Below, piece by piece: positions 16,918 to 24,907 of a stretch of DNA of 64,000 bases; positions within the stretch are counted from its first letter, which is position 1, and each line of letters begins with the position of its first letter. The notes beneath the pieces are model-generated. The model had not been told where the DNA came from and ran no database searches. It saw only the letters and a list, made by a program, of their open reading frames with translations. A program made the position numbers and the translations under genes. This DNA comes from Pusillimonas sp. MFBS29 (GTDB lineage: Bacteria > Pseudomonadota > Gammaproteobacteria > Burkholderiales > Burkholderiaceae_B): contig NZ_JAJEWL010000008.1 in the NCBI RefSeq assembly GCF_020687695.1, positions 62,001 through 126,000 on the forward strand, written 5' to 3'.

Positions 16918-17760
16918 TTATCGAAATGTGGCGGTTGCCGACATGGCAAGCTCGCCGTCTGGCCCACGCGCCCACAGCGCCAGCGAACCGTCGTCCTGTG
17001 TACGTCCTTCGATCCTGAAAGACCGGCTCACGAACAAGGGGCTGACGCCGCGAAACTCGAAGCAATCCAGCGACTTGCCTGCACCCTGTTCAAGCGCCAA
17101 CTGCTGCAGAAGCGTTGCCGTGAGTGGTCCGTGCACGACCAGGTCGGGATAACCCTCTTCGTTGCGGGCATAGTTCTGGTCGTAATGAATGCGATGACCA
17201 TTGAAGGTCAGGGCCGAATAACGGAACAGCAACGTGGTGTCGGGCTGCACCTCGCGGCCCCACTCGGCCTGTGCGTCGTAACGCTCGGCTGTGGGCGCCG
17301 GCGTGGCGTTCGGCGGCGTAGCCTCGCGATAGACAATGTCCTGTTCTTCGACAATGCACGGCTTGCCATTCACACCGGTCGTGTGTTCGACCGTTACGAA
17401 CCACAACGAACCGCGTTTGCCCACTTTGTTTACCACCTTGGCAATGCGACTGCGCCGGATAGCTTCGTCACCCACATGTATATCGGCGAGATACTGCAGG
17501 CGACTGCCCGCCCACATTCTGCGAGGCAGCTCGATAGGCGGCAGGAAGCCGCCGCGCTTGGGATGACCATCAACACCCAGACCGCTGCGGCGTACCGCAG
17601 GATTGAAGAACAGCCACTGCCAGCCGGGCGGCAGGGCATCACCTTCTTCAAGGCCGGCCGGCGTATCCAGCGTCGCCGCCATGGCCTGAGCAACCGACGC
17701 ATGGATACGTTCAGCCCTCTCTTCTTCCCTACCTACCCATGCATCGTATTCGTTGCTCAT
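16918..17760 (-). CDS. HTD2/mesaconyl-C4-CoA hydratase-like hotdog protein
   Basis: A 280-residue protein of the FAS1-like/HTD2 hotdog family. It has RRMWAGSRLQYLADIHVGDE in the N-terminal hotdog half, and FRYSALTFNGHRIHYDQNYA followed by DLVVHGPLTATLLQQLAL in the C-terminal half. The latter block is typical of mesaconyl-C4-CoA and itaconyl-CoA hydratases. It lies 12 bases before the binding-protein gene and 47 bases from the SDR gene. With CoA-transferases and a CitE-like lyase nearby, hydration of a branched unsaturated C5-type dicarboxyl-CoA is a reasonable guess. Confidence 0.8.
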   Translation of the reverse strand: MSNEYDAWVGREEERAERIHASVAQAMAATLDTPAGLEEGDALPPGWQWLFFNPAVRRSGLGVDGHPKRGGFLPPIELPRRMWAGSRLQYLADIHVGDEAIRRSRIAKVVNKVGKRGSLWFVTVEHTTGVNGKPCIVEEQDIVYREATPPNATPAPTAERYDAQAEWGREVQPDTTLLFRYSALTFNGHRIHYDQNYARNEEGYPDLVVHGPLTATLLQQLALEQGAGKSLDCFEFRGVSPLFVSRSFRIEGRTQDDGSLALWARGPDGELAMSATATFR

Positions 17761-17772
17761 GACTACCTCTTG

Positions 17773-18987
17773 TTAACCTACTTTTGCGTTGAAAACATCG
17801 GCCGGGAAAGGTTTGAAATCGCGCACCAGCTCAAACTTGCCGCCCTCCTTGGCCTGAATAATCCCTTCCTGGCGAGCGCCGCGGTGATCACCCTTCTCAA
17901 AACTCACACCACGCGCACCACCAACCGTCACATTCCGGAGGGTCTCCATAACATCGACCAGCGAAGCTCTGGTTAGCGGTTTGCCGCTATCCAGCAGAGC
18001 CTTGAAACCGGTCAGGAATAGCGATGCGTTACTCCAGCCATTCAGGCCAAATACACCGATAGGATCGCCCGGATAGTGTTTGGCCACGCTTTCACGGTAA
18101 GCCTTGATGCCCGGATCATCGGCCGTAACGGGCAGCAACCAGGAGGAGAAATAGGTGCCATCCAGCAAGGGACCTGCGAGCTTGTAAGTGGTTGGGTCAG
18201 CCGTGAAGAACGGCGCCATCCAGTTGGCCTTGAAGCCCAGCCTGTCGGCAGCCTTAAGCGCAGCCGCCAGGTTGGCATTGGAGCCGAACAGAATCACGGA
18301 CTCGGCCTTGGCATTGGCGATACGGCGCAGATGCGGGGTGAAATCGGTATTGCGTACCTCGAAAGGAATCGATTCAGCGGCTTCCTTGCCCAGCGTTTTC
18401 ATATGCATGTCAAAGCCACGCTTGGCCGATCGTCCCAGCTCATCGTTTTCCCACAACAGGGCAACGCGCTCGTTCTTCAGATCATTGATGGCGAAATCGA
18501 GGTTCGATGCTGCCGACCAACCGTAGTCGGGCAAGAGCGGAAACACCAGGCGCTCGGAGAATAATGCGGTCGCTCCGCCGATGGGCCCTATCATTGGCAG
18601 GCCCACTTCCTTGGCGTAAGGAATTACGGCAACCGACTGAGCCGTACCTACTGGCGCCGCCAGCGCAAAAATCTTGTCCTCTCCGACCAGGCGCCGTGTA
18701 ACGGCCACGCTGCGTGCAGGCTCATAGCCGTCATCGTAGGTAACGAACTTGATCTTCCAGCCGTCCAGCGCGTTGGTTTCGTTCGCCCACTTGAAGCATG
18801 CATCCGCCGCGTGCGTAAGAATCGCATAGAACGGAACCGGGCCGGTAATAGGCGTGAAGGCACCGATAGTCACGGTCTTGCTGGCCATGTCAATACCCGG
18901 CGCACTATCTGCGGCCCGCACTATTCCGGGTAGGGAAAATGTCGCTGCAGCAGCAGTGCAGCCTGTAAGAAATGTCCGTCTTTGCAC
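17773..18987 (-). CDS. Branched-chain-type ABC transporter substrate-binding protein, probable Tat substrate
   Basis: A 404-residue type I periplasmic binding protein (Leu/Ile/Val family). The N-terminus MQRRTFLTGCTAAAATFSLP has a twin-arginine motif and short hydrophobic core, with cleavage probably after VRAA. The mature part starts with VTIGAFTPITGPVPFYA, the usual first strand. It is the first gene of the minus-strand operon, directly downstream of the paired palindromic operators. It probably feeds LivHMGF. Export by Tat rather than Sec is read from the motif only. Confidence 0.88.
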   Translation of the reverse strand: MQRRTFLTGCTAAAATFSLPGIVRAADSAPGIDMASKTVTIGAFTPITGPVPFYAILTHAADACFKWANETNALDGWKIKFVTYDDGYEPARSVAVTRRLVGEDKIFALAAPVGTAQSVAVIPYAKEVGLPMIGPIGGATALFSERLVFPLLPDYGWSAASNLDFAINDLKNERVALLWENDELGRSAKRGFDMHMKTLGKEAAESIPFEVRNTDFTPHLRRIANAKAESVILFGSNANLAAALKAADRLGFKANWMAPFFTADPTTYKLAGPLLDGTYFSSWLLPVTADDPGIKAYRESVAKHYPGDPIGVFGLNGWSNASLFLTGFKALLDSGKPLTRASLVDVMETLRNVTVGGARGVSFEKGDHRGARQEGIIQAKEGGKFELVRDFKPFPADVFNAKVG

Positions 18988-19035
18988 GATGTGCCTCCTG
19001 GTTGTAAGAATGGGAAGAGGACTCTTTGGCCCTTA

Positions 19036-19047
19036 ATAATGCATTAT
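19036..19047. promoter_or_regulatory. Palindromic operator ATAATGCATTAT (site 4)
   Basis: A perfect palindrome 48 bases upstream of the binding-protein gene (minus strand), in the divergent control region shared with the CoA-transferase gene at 19176. Confidence 0.65.
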
Positions 19048-19136
19048 ATATTTTTCAGTTTGCCAAATAATTCGGGATTTCCCCAGTGCCAGCTAGATTT
19101 TTATATAGGCTGATAGTTTCTTTAATAAAAGAATAT

Positions 19137-19148
19137 ATAATGCATTAT
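19137..19148. promoter_or_regulatory. Palindromic operator ATAATGCATTAT (site 5)
   Basis: Identical to site 4 and centred 101 bases from it, 27 bases before the ATG of the CoA-transferase gene at 19176. Two identical sites flanking a divergent promoter region suggest joint control of both directions, possibly with looping. Confidence 0.65.
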
Positions 19149-19175
19149 CGATTAGATCAATTGGAGTCTACTACC

Positions 19176-20420
19176 ATGCAACATCCCCGTCCATTAAACG
19201 GCCGTCGCGTCATCGAGCTGGGCACCATGCTGGCAGCCCCTTTTGCTTCCCATATCCTGTCGCAACTTGGCGCAGAGGTCATCAAGGTCGAGCCGCCTCG
19301 CGGAGACCCTACCCGCAGCCTGGTGCGTGGTGGCCCCAGCGGCACCTTCATTGCCTACAGCCACGGCAAGAAAAGCGTCTGCATCGATCTGTCCAAGCCA
19401 GAAGGGCGCACCGCATTCCAAAAACTGCTTGCCACCGCTGACGTGCTGGTACACAACCTGGCACCCAAGGCTGCACGCAAGCTGGGCGTTACGCCCGAAA
19501 TCTGCAAAGAGATCAACCCGGATCTGATTTATTGTCATATTCGCGGCTATGCCGAAGGCCCTCAAGAAAACGATCTGGCATCCAATCCTGTGGCAGAAGC
19601 CTCAAGTGGTGTCATGGAAGGCAACCGCACCAACGGTCGTCCCAGCCGCCTGGGGCCGTCCTATCACGACCAGTTCGCCGGGGCCTATGCCGTCATCGGC
19701 GTGCTCTCTTCGTTGCTGCAGAAAAACGCCGGCAACGAAGTGTCTCCCGTCGAAGTCGGCCTTTATGAAATCGGCCTGCATGTTGCTGCACGAGACCTGG
19801 TGGGCGTGCAACTGAAGACCCAGCTGCTGGGTAAACCGGAAAGAGAACCTCACGGCGAGTTCAGCATGCCTGGTTATGGCGCCTACCAGACCAGCGACGA
19901 ACGCTGGATCTACCTTTTGATGCTCACTGACGCCCACTGGCTCAAATTCTGCACGGCCATGAGCCTGCCTCAAGCCAACGACGAACACCTGGCGACCTTG
20001 CGCAACCGCAAGAAGGCACGCGAACAGGTGGAAGATATCGTCAAGCAGGCCGTCGCCGCCTGTTCCTACGATGAGGTGGTTGCCAAGCTAAGTGCGGCCG
20101 GCGTGGGCTTCACCGAAGTGCTGCCGCTCGAGCGTGTGCTTGAACCCGAGCAGGCCCGTCAACCCGGTAAACTGCGCGACGTAGGGCTGCGCGGCCTGGA
20201 ATTCGAAGTTCCCGAGTTCCCATGCGTAACAAAGAATACGGCCGCCATTGAGACGCTTTCGCCGCCCGAGCTTGGCGAGCACACGCTGGAAGTACTTGAG
20301 TCAGCAGGATTGTCCGCCGAAGAGTGCCAGGCCATGCTGGAAGCTGACGCAGTAGTCGCTGCCCAGCCAGACAGCTTCCCGTGGGCACCGGTGCGGGAAA
20401 AGGCAAAAGCAGACGCTTAA
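19176..20420 (+). CDS. CaiB/BaiF class III CoA-transferase
   Basis: A 414-residue class III CoA-transferase. It has GRRVIELGTMLAAPFASHIL, GAEVIKVEPPRGDP and HGKKSVCIDL in the CoA-binding half, and probable catalytic Asp165 in LGPSYHDQFAGAYAVIGVL. The ATG at 19176 follows GGAG and gives normal length; the frame extends upstream through the operator, which I take as non-coding. It is divergent from the main operon and shares its operators. It is a single-gene CoA-transferase, so the locus holds two such enzymes, perhaps for the substrate and for a later intermediate. Confidence 0.9.
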   Translation: MQHPRPLNGRRVIELGTMLAAPFASHILSQLGAEVIKVEPPRGDPTRSLVRGGPSGTFIAYSHGKKSVCIDLSKPEGRTAFQKLLATADVLVHNLAPKAARKLGVTPEICKEINPDLIYCHIRGYAEGPQENDLASNPVAEASSGVMEGNRTNGRPSRLGPSYHDQFAGAYAVIGVLSSLLQKNAGNEVSPVEVGLYEIGLHVAARDLVGVQLKTQLLGKPEREPHGEFSMPGYGAYQTSDERWIYLLMLTDAHWLKFCTAMSLPQANDEHLATLRNRKKAREQVEDIVKQAVAACSYDEVVAKLSAAGVGFTEVLPLERVLEPEQARQPGKLRDVGLRGLEFEVPEFPCVTKNTAAIETLSPPELGEHTLEVLESAGLSAEECQAMLEADAVVAAQPDSFPWAPVREKAKADA

Positions 20421-20441
20421 CCCCCGGATTGCGGTTTCCAG

Positions 20442-20468
20442 ACACAGGGCGCTTGAACCGCCCTGTGT
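20442..20468 (+). terminator. Hairpin after the CoA-transferase gene
   Basis: ACACAGGGCG (20442-20451) pairs with CGCCCTGTGT (20459-20468) over a 7-base loop, 22 bases after the stop codon. A clear T-run is missing, so it may be a weak terminator or a transcript-stabilising hairpin before the Bug gene at 20613. Confidence 0.45.
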
Positions 20469-20612
20469 TCGTATGATAAATTACTACACACGTTAATGAA
20501 TCAAAATGCCTGCATTCTGCCGGCCATTACCTGAAATGCCTTGACGCTGCCGGCGAATCGAGCTTGATACAGAGCGGACCGGTACCGGCAAACGTAATTT
20601 ACTGGAGACAAC

Positions 20613-21587
20613 ATGCCTCATCCCATTCTGACCGCCGCCAGCCTTGGCATTGCCATGGCCCTGAGCGTTGCCGCACCTGCCCAAGCCGATACCTACCCCG
20701 ACCACGCCGTTACCCTGATGGTACCTTTCGCCGCCGGCGGCGGTGGTGACACCTTGGGCCGCATCTACGCCGACGCCCTGTCCAAAACGCTAAACCAGAC
20801 CATTGTGGTAGAGAACCGCCCCGGCGCTGGTGGCAATATTGGTACGGCCTCGGTCACCCGGGCCAAACCCGACGGCTACACGCTGGCCTATGGCACCAAT
20901 GGCACAGGCGCCATCAATCACTGGATCTACAAGGATCCCGGCTTCACCATCGACGACCTGGAGCCCATCTCGCGCCTGACCACCATTGCTGCCGCGCTGG
21001 TGGTTCAGCCCGGCACAAATATCCAGTCGGTCAAGGATCTGATCGCCTACGGCAAGGCAAATCCCGAGCAGCTGACCTGTGGCTCTGCAGGCAATGGCAC
21101 GACCTCGCACATTGCCTGCGAACTGTTCAAGCAAATGACGGGTGTCAAGATCCTGCATATCCCGTACAAAGGCGGCGCTGCGGCAATGACCGACCTGCTG
21201 GGCGGACGGATCGACATGCTGATCGATGTCATGCCCAATCTGGCCGGCCAGATTGCTGCAGGTACTTTGCTGCCTTTGGCCGTAACCACCAAAGAGCGCG
21301 CGGATTCCCATCCTGAAATCCCGACGATGGATGAAGCCGGAGTGCCTGGCTACTACTTCTTTGCCTGGGACGCCATTTATGCACCCAAGGGCACGCCGAC
21401 CGCAACGCTGGACAAGCTGAATGAAGCGGTCAAAGCTGCAGTTGCCCGTCCAGAGACCACCGGGATACTGACCTCGCGCGGCGCAACACCTGCAACGACA
21501 TCGCGCGAAGAGCTGAAGGCATTTGTGCAAGAAGAATATAAGCGTCTTGGCGAAGTCGTCAAAAAGGCCAGCGTACAAATAGACTAA
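20613..21587 (+). CDS. Bug/TctC-family periplasmic receptor
   Basis: A 324-residue Bug receptor. It has a short signal peptide ending about PAQA, then VTLMVPFAAGGGGDTLGR, ENRPGAGGNIGTAS, KPDGYTLAYG, and the late EIPTMDEAGVPGYYF. GGAGACAAC precedes the ATG. It follows the divergent CoA-transferase gene and ends in a strong bidirectional terminator, so it closes the catabolic locus on this side. No membrane partner is encoded nearby. Substrate unknown. Confidence 0.9.
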   Translation: MPHPILTAASLGIAMALSVAAPAQADTYPDHAVTLMVPFAAGGGGDTLGRIYADALSKTLNQTIVVENRPGAGGNIGTASVTRAKPDGYTLAYGTNGTGAINHWIYKDPGFTIDDLEPISRLTTIAAALVVQPGTNIQSVKDLIAYGKANPEQLTCGSAGNGTTSHIACELFKQMTGVKILHIPYKGGAAAMTDLLGGRIDMLIDVMPNLAGQIAAGTLLPLAVTTKERADSHPEIPTMDEAGVPGYYFFAWDAIYAPKGTPTATLDKLNEAVKAAVARPETTGILTSRGATPATTSREELKAFVQEEYKRLGEVVKKASVQID

Positions 21588-21632
21588 CTGGAGCCGGGCA
21601 ACCATGTGCATCTCAGGCGCACATGGCCGATA

Positions 21633-21670
21633 AAAAGGGCGGGTGCGACTTAAAGCGCACCCGCCCTTTT
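21633..21670. terminator. Bidirectional intrinsic terminator
   Basis: GGGCGGGTGCG (21637-21647) pairs perfectly with CGCACCCGCCC (21656-21666). The stem is flanked by AAAA on the left and TTTT on the right, which serves both strands. It separates the Bug gene from hpaI, which ends toward it. A second hairpin (21602-21609 with 21619-21626) lies just upstream. Confidence 0.9.
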
Positions 21671-21686
21671 ATTTAAGCTTCGCGAT

Positions 21687-22493
21687 TCAGTAGGCCGAGC
21701 CAGGCTGGCTGGGGACCGACTCAATATTGTGCTTGAACTGCGCCAGCAAGTCGGTTGCAGCACGTCGCAGCAAGACCGCATCAACCCCGACGGCCACAAA
21801 CTGTGCGCCGAGCTCCAGGTATTGCTTCGCCAGGGCGATATCTCCTTGCAGAATCCCTGCAGCCTTGCCGGCCTTGCGGATACGCACAATCGCATCAGAA
21901 ATGGCTGTCTTGACATCCGGATGCCCCGGGTTGCCGGTATGACCCATGCTCGCAGCCAGGTCAGCTGGACCGATGAAGACGCCATCGACGCCTTCTACGG
22001 CCAGGATGCCGTCAAGCTCTTGCAGGGCACTGGCCGTTTCTACCTGACAGAGCAGGCAGATTTCGTCGTTGGCTCTCGCAAGATAGTCAGATACGCCGCC
22101 CCATCGGGATGCCCGGGCCAACGCAGCACCTACGCCTCGCACGCCCTCAGGCGGGTAACGGACCGCCGCCACGGCAGCACGCGCCTCGTCGGCATTCTGC
22201 ACCATGGGAATCAGCAGGTTCTGTGCTCCGATATCGAGCAGCCTCTTCAGTTCGACCGGATCATTCCAGGCCGGACGCACCACAGGTGCAACCGGGTAGG
22301 CTGCCACCGCCTGCAACTGGCTCAATACGGTCTGTATGGTATTGGGCGCATGCTCGCCGTCGATCAAAAGCCAGTCGTAGCCTACCGTGGCACACAACTC
22401 TGCCGTGTATGAACTGGCCAGACCTTGCCAGAGGCCTATCTGGGCCTCGCCATTGCGCAATGCGCGCTTGAATGAGTTCGCAGGATGCTGCAT
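21687..22493 (-). CDS. hpaI: 4-hydroxy-2-oxoheptanedioate aldolase-like HpaI
   Basis: A 268-residue class II pyruvate aldolase. It has the early [33 protein letters not shown], metal-binding [10 protein letters not shown] and [12 protein letters not shown]. HpaI splits 4-hydroxy-2-oxoheptanedioate into pyruvate and succinate semialdehyde at the end of homoprotocatechuate degradation. It lies 24 bases behind hpaH in the same direction, and hpaR is divergent. This supports the assignment over other HpcH/HpaI-family aldolases. Confidence 0.85.
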   Translation of the reverse strand: MQHPANSFKRALRNGEAQIGLWQGLASSYTAELCATVGYDWLLIDGEHAPNTIQTVLSQLQAVAAYPVAPVVRPAWNDPVELKRLLDIGAQNLLIPMVQNADEARAAVAAVRYPPEGVRGVGAALARASRWGGVSDYLARANDEICLLCQVETASALQELDGILAVEGVDGVFIGPADLAASMGHTGNPGHPDVKTAISDAIVRIRKAGKAAGILQGDIALAKQYLELGAQFVAVGVDAVLLRRAATDLLAQFKHNIESVPSQPGSAY

Positions 22494-22517
22494 GGTGAAC
22501 CTTCCGTTTTAATTTAA

Positions 22518-23321
22518 TTAAATAAAGCGACAGTTAATGGTGCCCAGCGCACCATAGTCGGCGCAGAATACATCCCCCTTGCGGGCGAACACCGGACGCG
22601 TGAAGGATCCCGAAAGTATCGTCTGCCCCGCTTTCAGGCCAACGCCCACTTGTGCCAGCTTGTTCGCCAGCCATACAACACCGTTGGCCGGGTGATTCAG
22701 CACGCCGAAAGCCAGACCGGTTTCTTCAATTATGCCGTTACAGATAAGCCCAGCGCCAATCCAGCGTAGATCCAGCTCATCAACACGCGCCGCGCGGCCT
22801 CCGGTAACCACCGCAGCATTGGCTGCATTGTCGGAAATGGTGTCCAGCACCTTGCGTGTAGACTTGGTTTCCGGGTCAACCTGATGGAAGCGGGCATCAA
22901 TGATTTCCAGGGCCGGCATCACATACTCGGTAGCCCGCAATACGTCGACCAGCGTCACATTCGGTCCTTTCAAATCACTGCCCAACACGAAAGCCAGCTC
23001 TACCTCGACACGCGGAACAATAAAGCGATCGAAGGGCAGCTGCGCCCCGTCCGTATAGAACATATCGTCAAGCAGCACACCAAAATCAGGCTCGGAAATA
23101 TTGGAGGCAAGCTGCATCGCCCGCGAGGTCAGTCCTACCTTATGGCCTCGCACAACACGCCCGTCGTTGATCTTGCGCTTTACCCATGCGTGCTGAATGG
23201 CATAGGCGTCATCCATTGTCATTTCGGGGTACTGTAGCGACACCTGTCTGATCTGCTGGCAACTTTTTTCGCTCTCTTCGAGCTGATTTGCGATATCCTG
23301 AATTATTATTTGATCCAACAC
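22518..23321 (-). CDS. hpaH: 2-oxo-hept-4-ene-1,7-dioate hydratase HpaH
   Basis: A 267-residue protein of the hydratase/decarboxylase branch of the FAH-like fold. Motifs include [39 protein letters not shown] with metal-binding Glu residues, and the late [18 protein letters not shown]. HpaH adds water to 2-oxohept-4-ene-1,7-dioate to form the substrate of HpaI. Its length is as in the family. It is first in a two-gene unit with hpaI. The remaining hpa genes (dioxygenase, isomerases, dehydrogenase) are not adjacent. Confidence 0.9.
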   Translation of the reverse strand: MLDQIIIQDIANQLEESEKSCQQIRQVSLQYPEMTMDDAYAIQHAWVKRKINDGRVVRGHKVGLTSRAMQLASNISEPDFGVLLDDMFYTDGAQLPFDRFIVPRVEVELAFVLGSDLKGPNVTLVDVLRATEYVMPALEIIDARFHQVDPETKSTRKVLDTISDNAANAAVVTGGRAARVDELDLRWIGAGLICNGIIEETGLAFGVLNHPANGVVWLANKLAQVGVGLKAGQTILSGSFTRPVFARKGDVFCADYGALGTINCRFI

Positions 23322-23332
23322 TGACTACTCCT

Positions 23333-23343
23333 GTTAACTAATT
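23333..23343. promoter_or_regulatory. Possible HpaR operator in the hpaH-hpaR gap
   Basis: GTTAACTAATT lies in the 36-base gap between the divergent hpaH and hpaR starts, where HpaR would be expected to bind. Its core TTAACTAATT recurs at 29820-29829 and, inverted, at 28868-28877. The site is a candidate only. Confidence 0.35.
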
Positions 23344-23357
23344 TCAGCTCATGACGC

Positions 23358-23795
23358 ATGTCCAACAACGCCTTCAAACACCGTAACCTGCCGCATTTAT
23401 TCCTTTCAGCACGCGAAACCCTTATGCAGAGATTTCGCCCGATCCTGAACGATGCGGGGCTTACCGAACAGCAATGGCGGGTTCTGCGTACCCTCCACGA
23501 AGAAAAAAATCTCGACGCGGCAACTTTGGCACAACGTGCGCAAGTGCTTGCCCCCAGCCTGACCCGCATGCTGCGGGTACTGGATGAAGCCACGCTCATA
23601 GAGCGCCACCCCGATCCGGAGGACTTGCGCAGACAAGTCATACGTCTTAGTGCCAAAGGGCGCAAAACAGTCACCCGCCTGAGCCCCAAAATCGAGGCCG
23701 TTTACCGCGAGCTTGAGGCCACCATAGGCCCCAAACTACTTACATCGCTTTATAGCAATGTCGACAACATGATGGACAAGATCAAGAATTCTTGA
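23358..23795 (+). CDS. hpaR: MarR-family repressor HpaR
   Basis: A 145-residue MarR-type winged-helix regulator. The arrangement LFLSARETLMQRFRPIL, LTEQQWRVLRTL, LAPSLTRMLRVLDEA and DPEDLRRQVIRLSAKGR closely follows HpaR of E. coli. That protein represses the homoprotocatechuate operon and is released by the aromatic inducer. It is divergent from hpaH with a 36-base gap, too short for two independent control regions, so autoregulation is likely. Confidence 0.88.
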   Translation: MSNNAFKHRNLPHLFLSARETLMQRFRPILNDAGLTEQQWRVLRTLHEEKNLDAATLAQRAQVLAPSLTRMLRVLDEATLIERHPDPEDLRRQVIRLSAKGRKTVTRLSPKIEAVYRELEATIGPKLLTSLYSNVDNMMDKIKNS

Positions 23796-23820
23796 TCCAG
23801 ATCATGCAGTCGCCAGTGCC

Positions 23821-24882
23821 TTAGTTCTTATCCCACCATGGCTGCAGATCGATTCCCAGGCCTGGCGTAGGCGGAACCGTCATGAAACCATTCACAATGG
23901 GAGGCGGTTCTGCAACATCGTTGCTGAAGAATCGCGCTGTACCCATGCCACAAGGCTCGATCGGTTGTTGCAGCAAGGCAGCGCAGTGCAATGCAAGGTG
24001 CAAGCCTATCGACGTTTCCAGGCTGGCAGTCACCACACAACGCGTACCCGAGTCACGCGCCATTCTGATCACTTCAGCCGTTCTATCTGGTCCACCCAAA
24101 CGTGGCGGCTTGAGAATCAACACCTTCGCTGCCTTCATCTCGATAGCCCGACGCGCATGGAATGGCGAACGGGTAGAGTCGTCAAGCGCAAGTGGAATAC
24201 TCGTTTTGCTCGACAGCTCAGCATAAGTGCTTAGATCAGTACCCCGAGGAAATGGCTCTTCGATGTAATCGATATTGAACTGCTCCATCGCGTGAATCTG
24301 CTCGAGCGCCCAATCCAGATGCCAGGACTCGTTCGGATCGAGTCGAATGCGCAGGTCCGGGAAAGCATTGCGCAGGGCTCTGATTCGCTCAATATCCAGC
24401 TCTCGCTCGTCAGTGCATTTAACCTTGACAGTATCCTGCCCGATAGCAATGGCGTCTTTTGCCCTTTGTACGCATACTTCGGGATCAGCATCCCCAATCA
24501 AATCATTGACTGGCACGCGATCAGCCGGTGTCGAATCCCCCGCCAAATAACTTGCCAACGTTACGCCTTGCGCTGCAGCCCTTGCACTGAGTACAGCCGA
24601 GCTAAGGCCGCACCGTACTCGTGCCGAGACCTCACGCAAGTCCAGCTCCTTGAAGAAACTCTCGTCTGCCGGATCCAGGCCGTTAAGCAAGGCCGCGCAG
24701 TGCGCAGCAAAGCTCCAGCCGTCAAAAACAACATGAGGAGGCAAAGCCGCCTCACCCCAACCCACGTGGCCATCAATCTCCGCACGCACGAGGAAGCCAC
24801 GCCGTACGTACTGTGTGCCCTTGGACCAGCGGTACGGCACCTTCAGATGCTGGTTATAAGGCTTTAATTGCAGACCGTTCAT
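23821..24882 (-). CDS. Enolase-superfamily enzyme (muconate lactonising/dipeptide epimerase/OSBS-like)
   Basis: A 353-residue protein with the two-domain enolase fold. Catalytic features are in place: the KxK motif TVKVKC (K153, K155), metal ligands D182 (RLDPNES), E208 (YIEEPF) and D234 (LALDDS), and K258 (LILKPPRLGG). This residue set marks the muconate lactonising enzyme subgroup, which includes dipeptide epimerases and o-succinylbenzoate synthases. The true reaction cannot be told. It lies 25 bases behind the ABC transporter ATPase gene on the same strand, so it may act on the imported compound. Confidence 0.8.
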   Translation of the reverse strand: MNGLQLKPYNQHLKVPYRWSKGTQYVRRGFLVRAEIDGHVGWGEAALPPHVVFDGWSFAAHCAALLNGLDPADESFFKELDLREVSARVRCGLSSAVLSARAAAQGVTLASYLAGDSTPADRVPVNDLIGDADPEVCVQRAKDAIAIGQDTVKVKCTDERELDIERIRALRNAFPDLRIRLDPNESWHLDWALEQIHAMEQFNIDYIEEPFPRGTDLSTYAELSSKTSIPLALDDSTRSPFHARRAIEMKAAKVLILKPPRLGGPDRTAEVIRMARDSGTRCVVTASLETSIGLHLALHCAALLQQPIEPCGMGTARFFSNDVAEPPPIVNGFMTVPPTPGLGIDLQPWWDKN

Positions 24883-24907
24883 GGTCCCTCTCCTGACTTA
24901 TAGTTGG

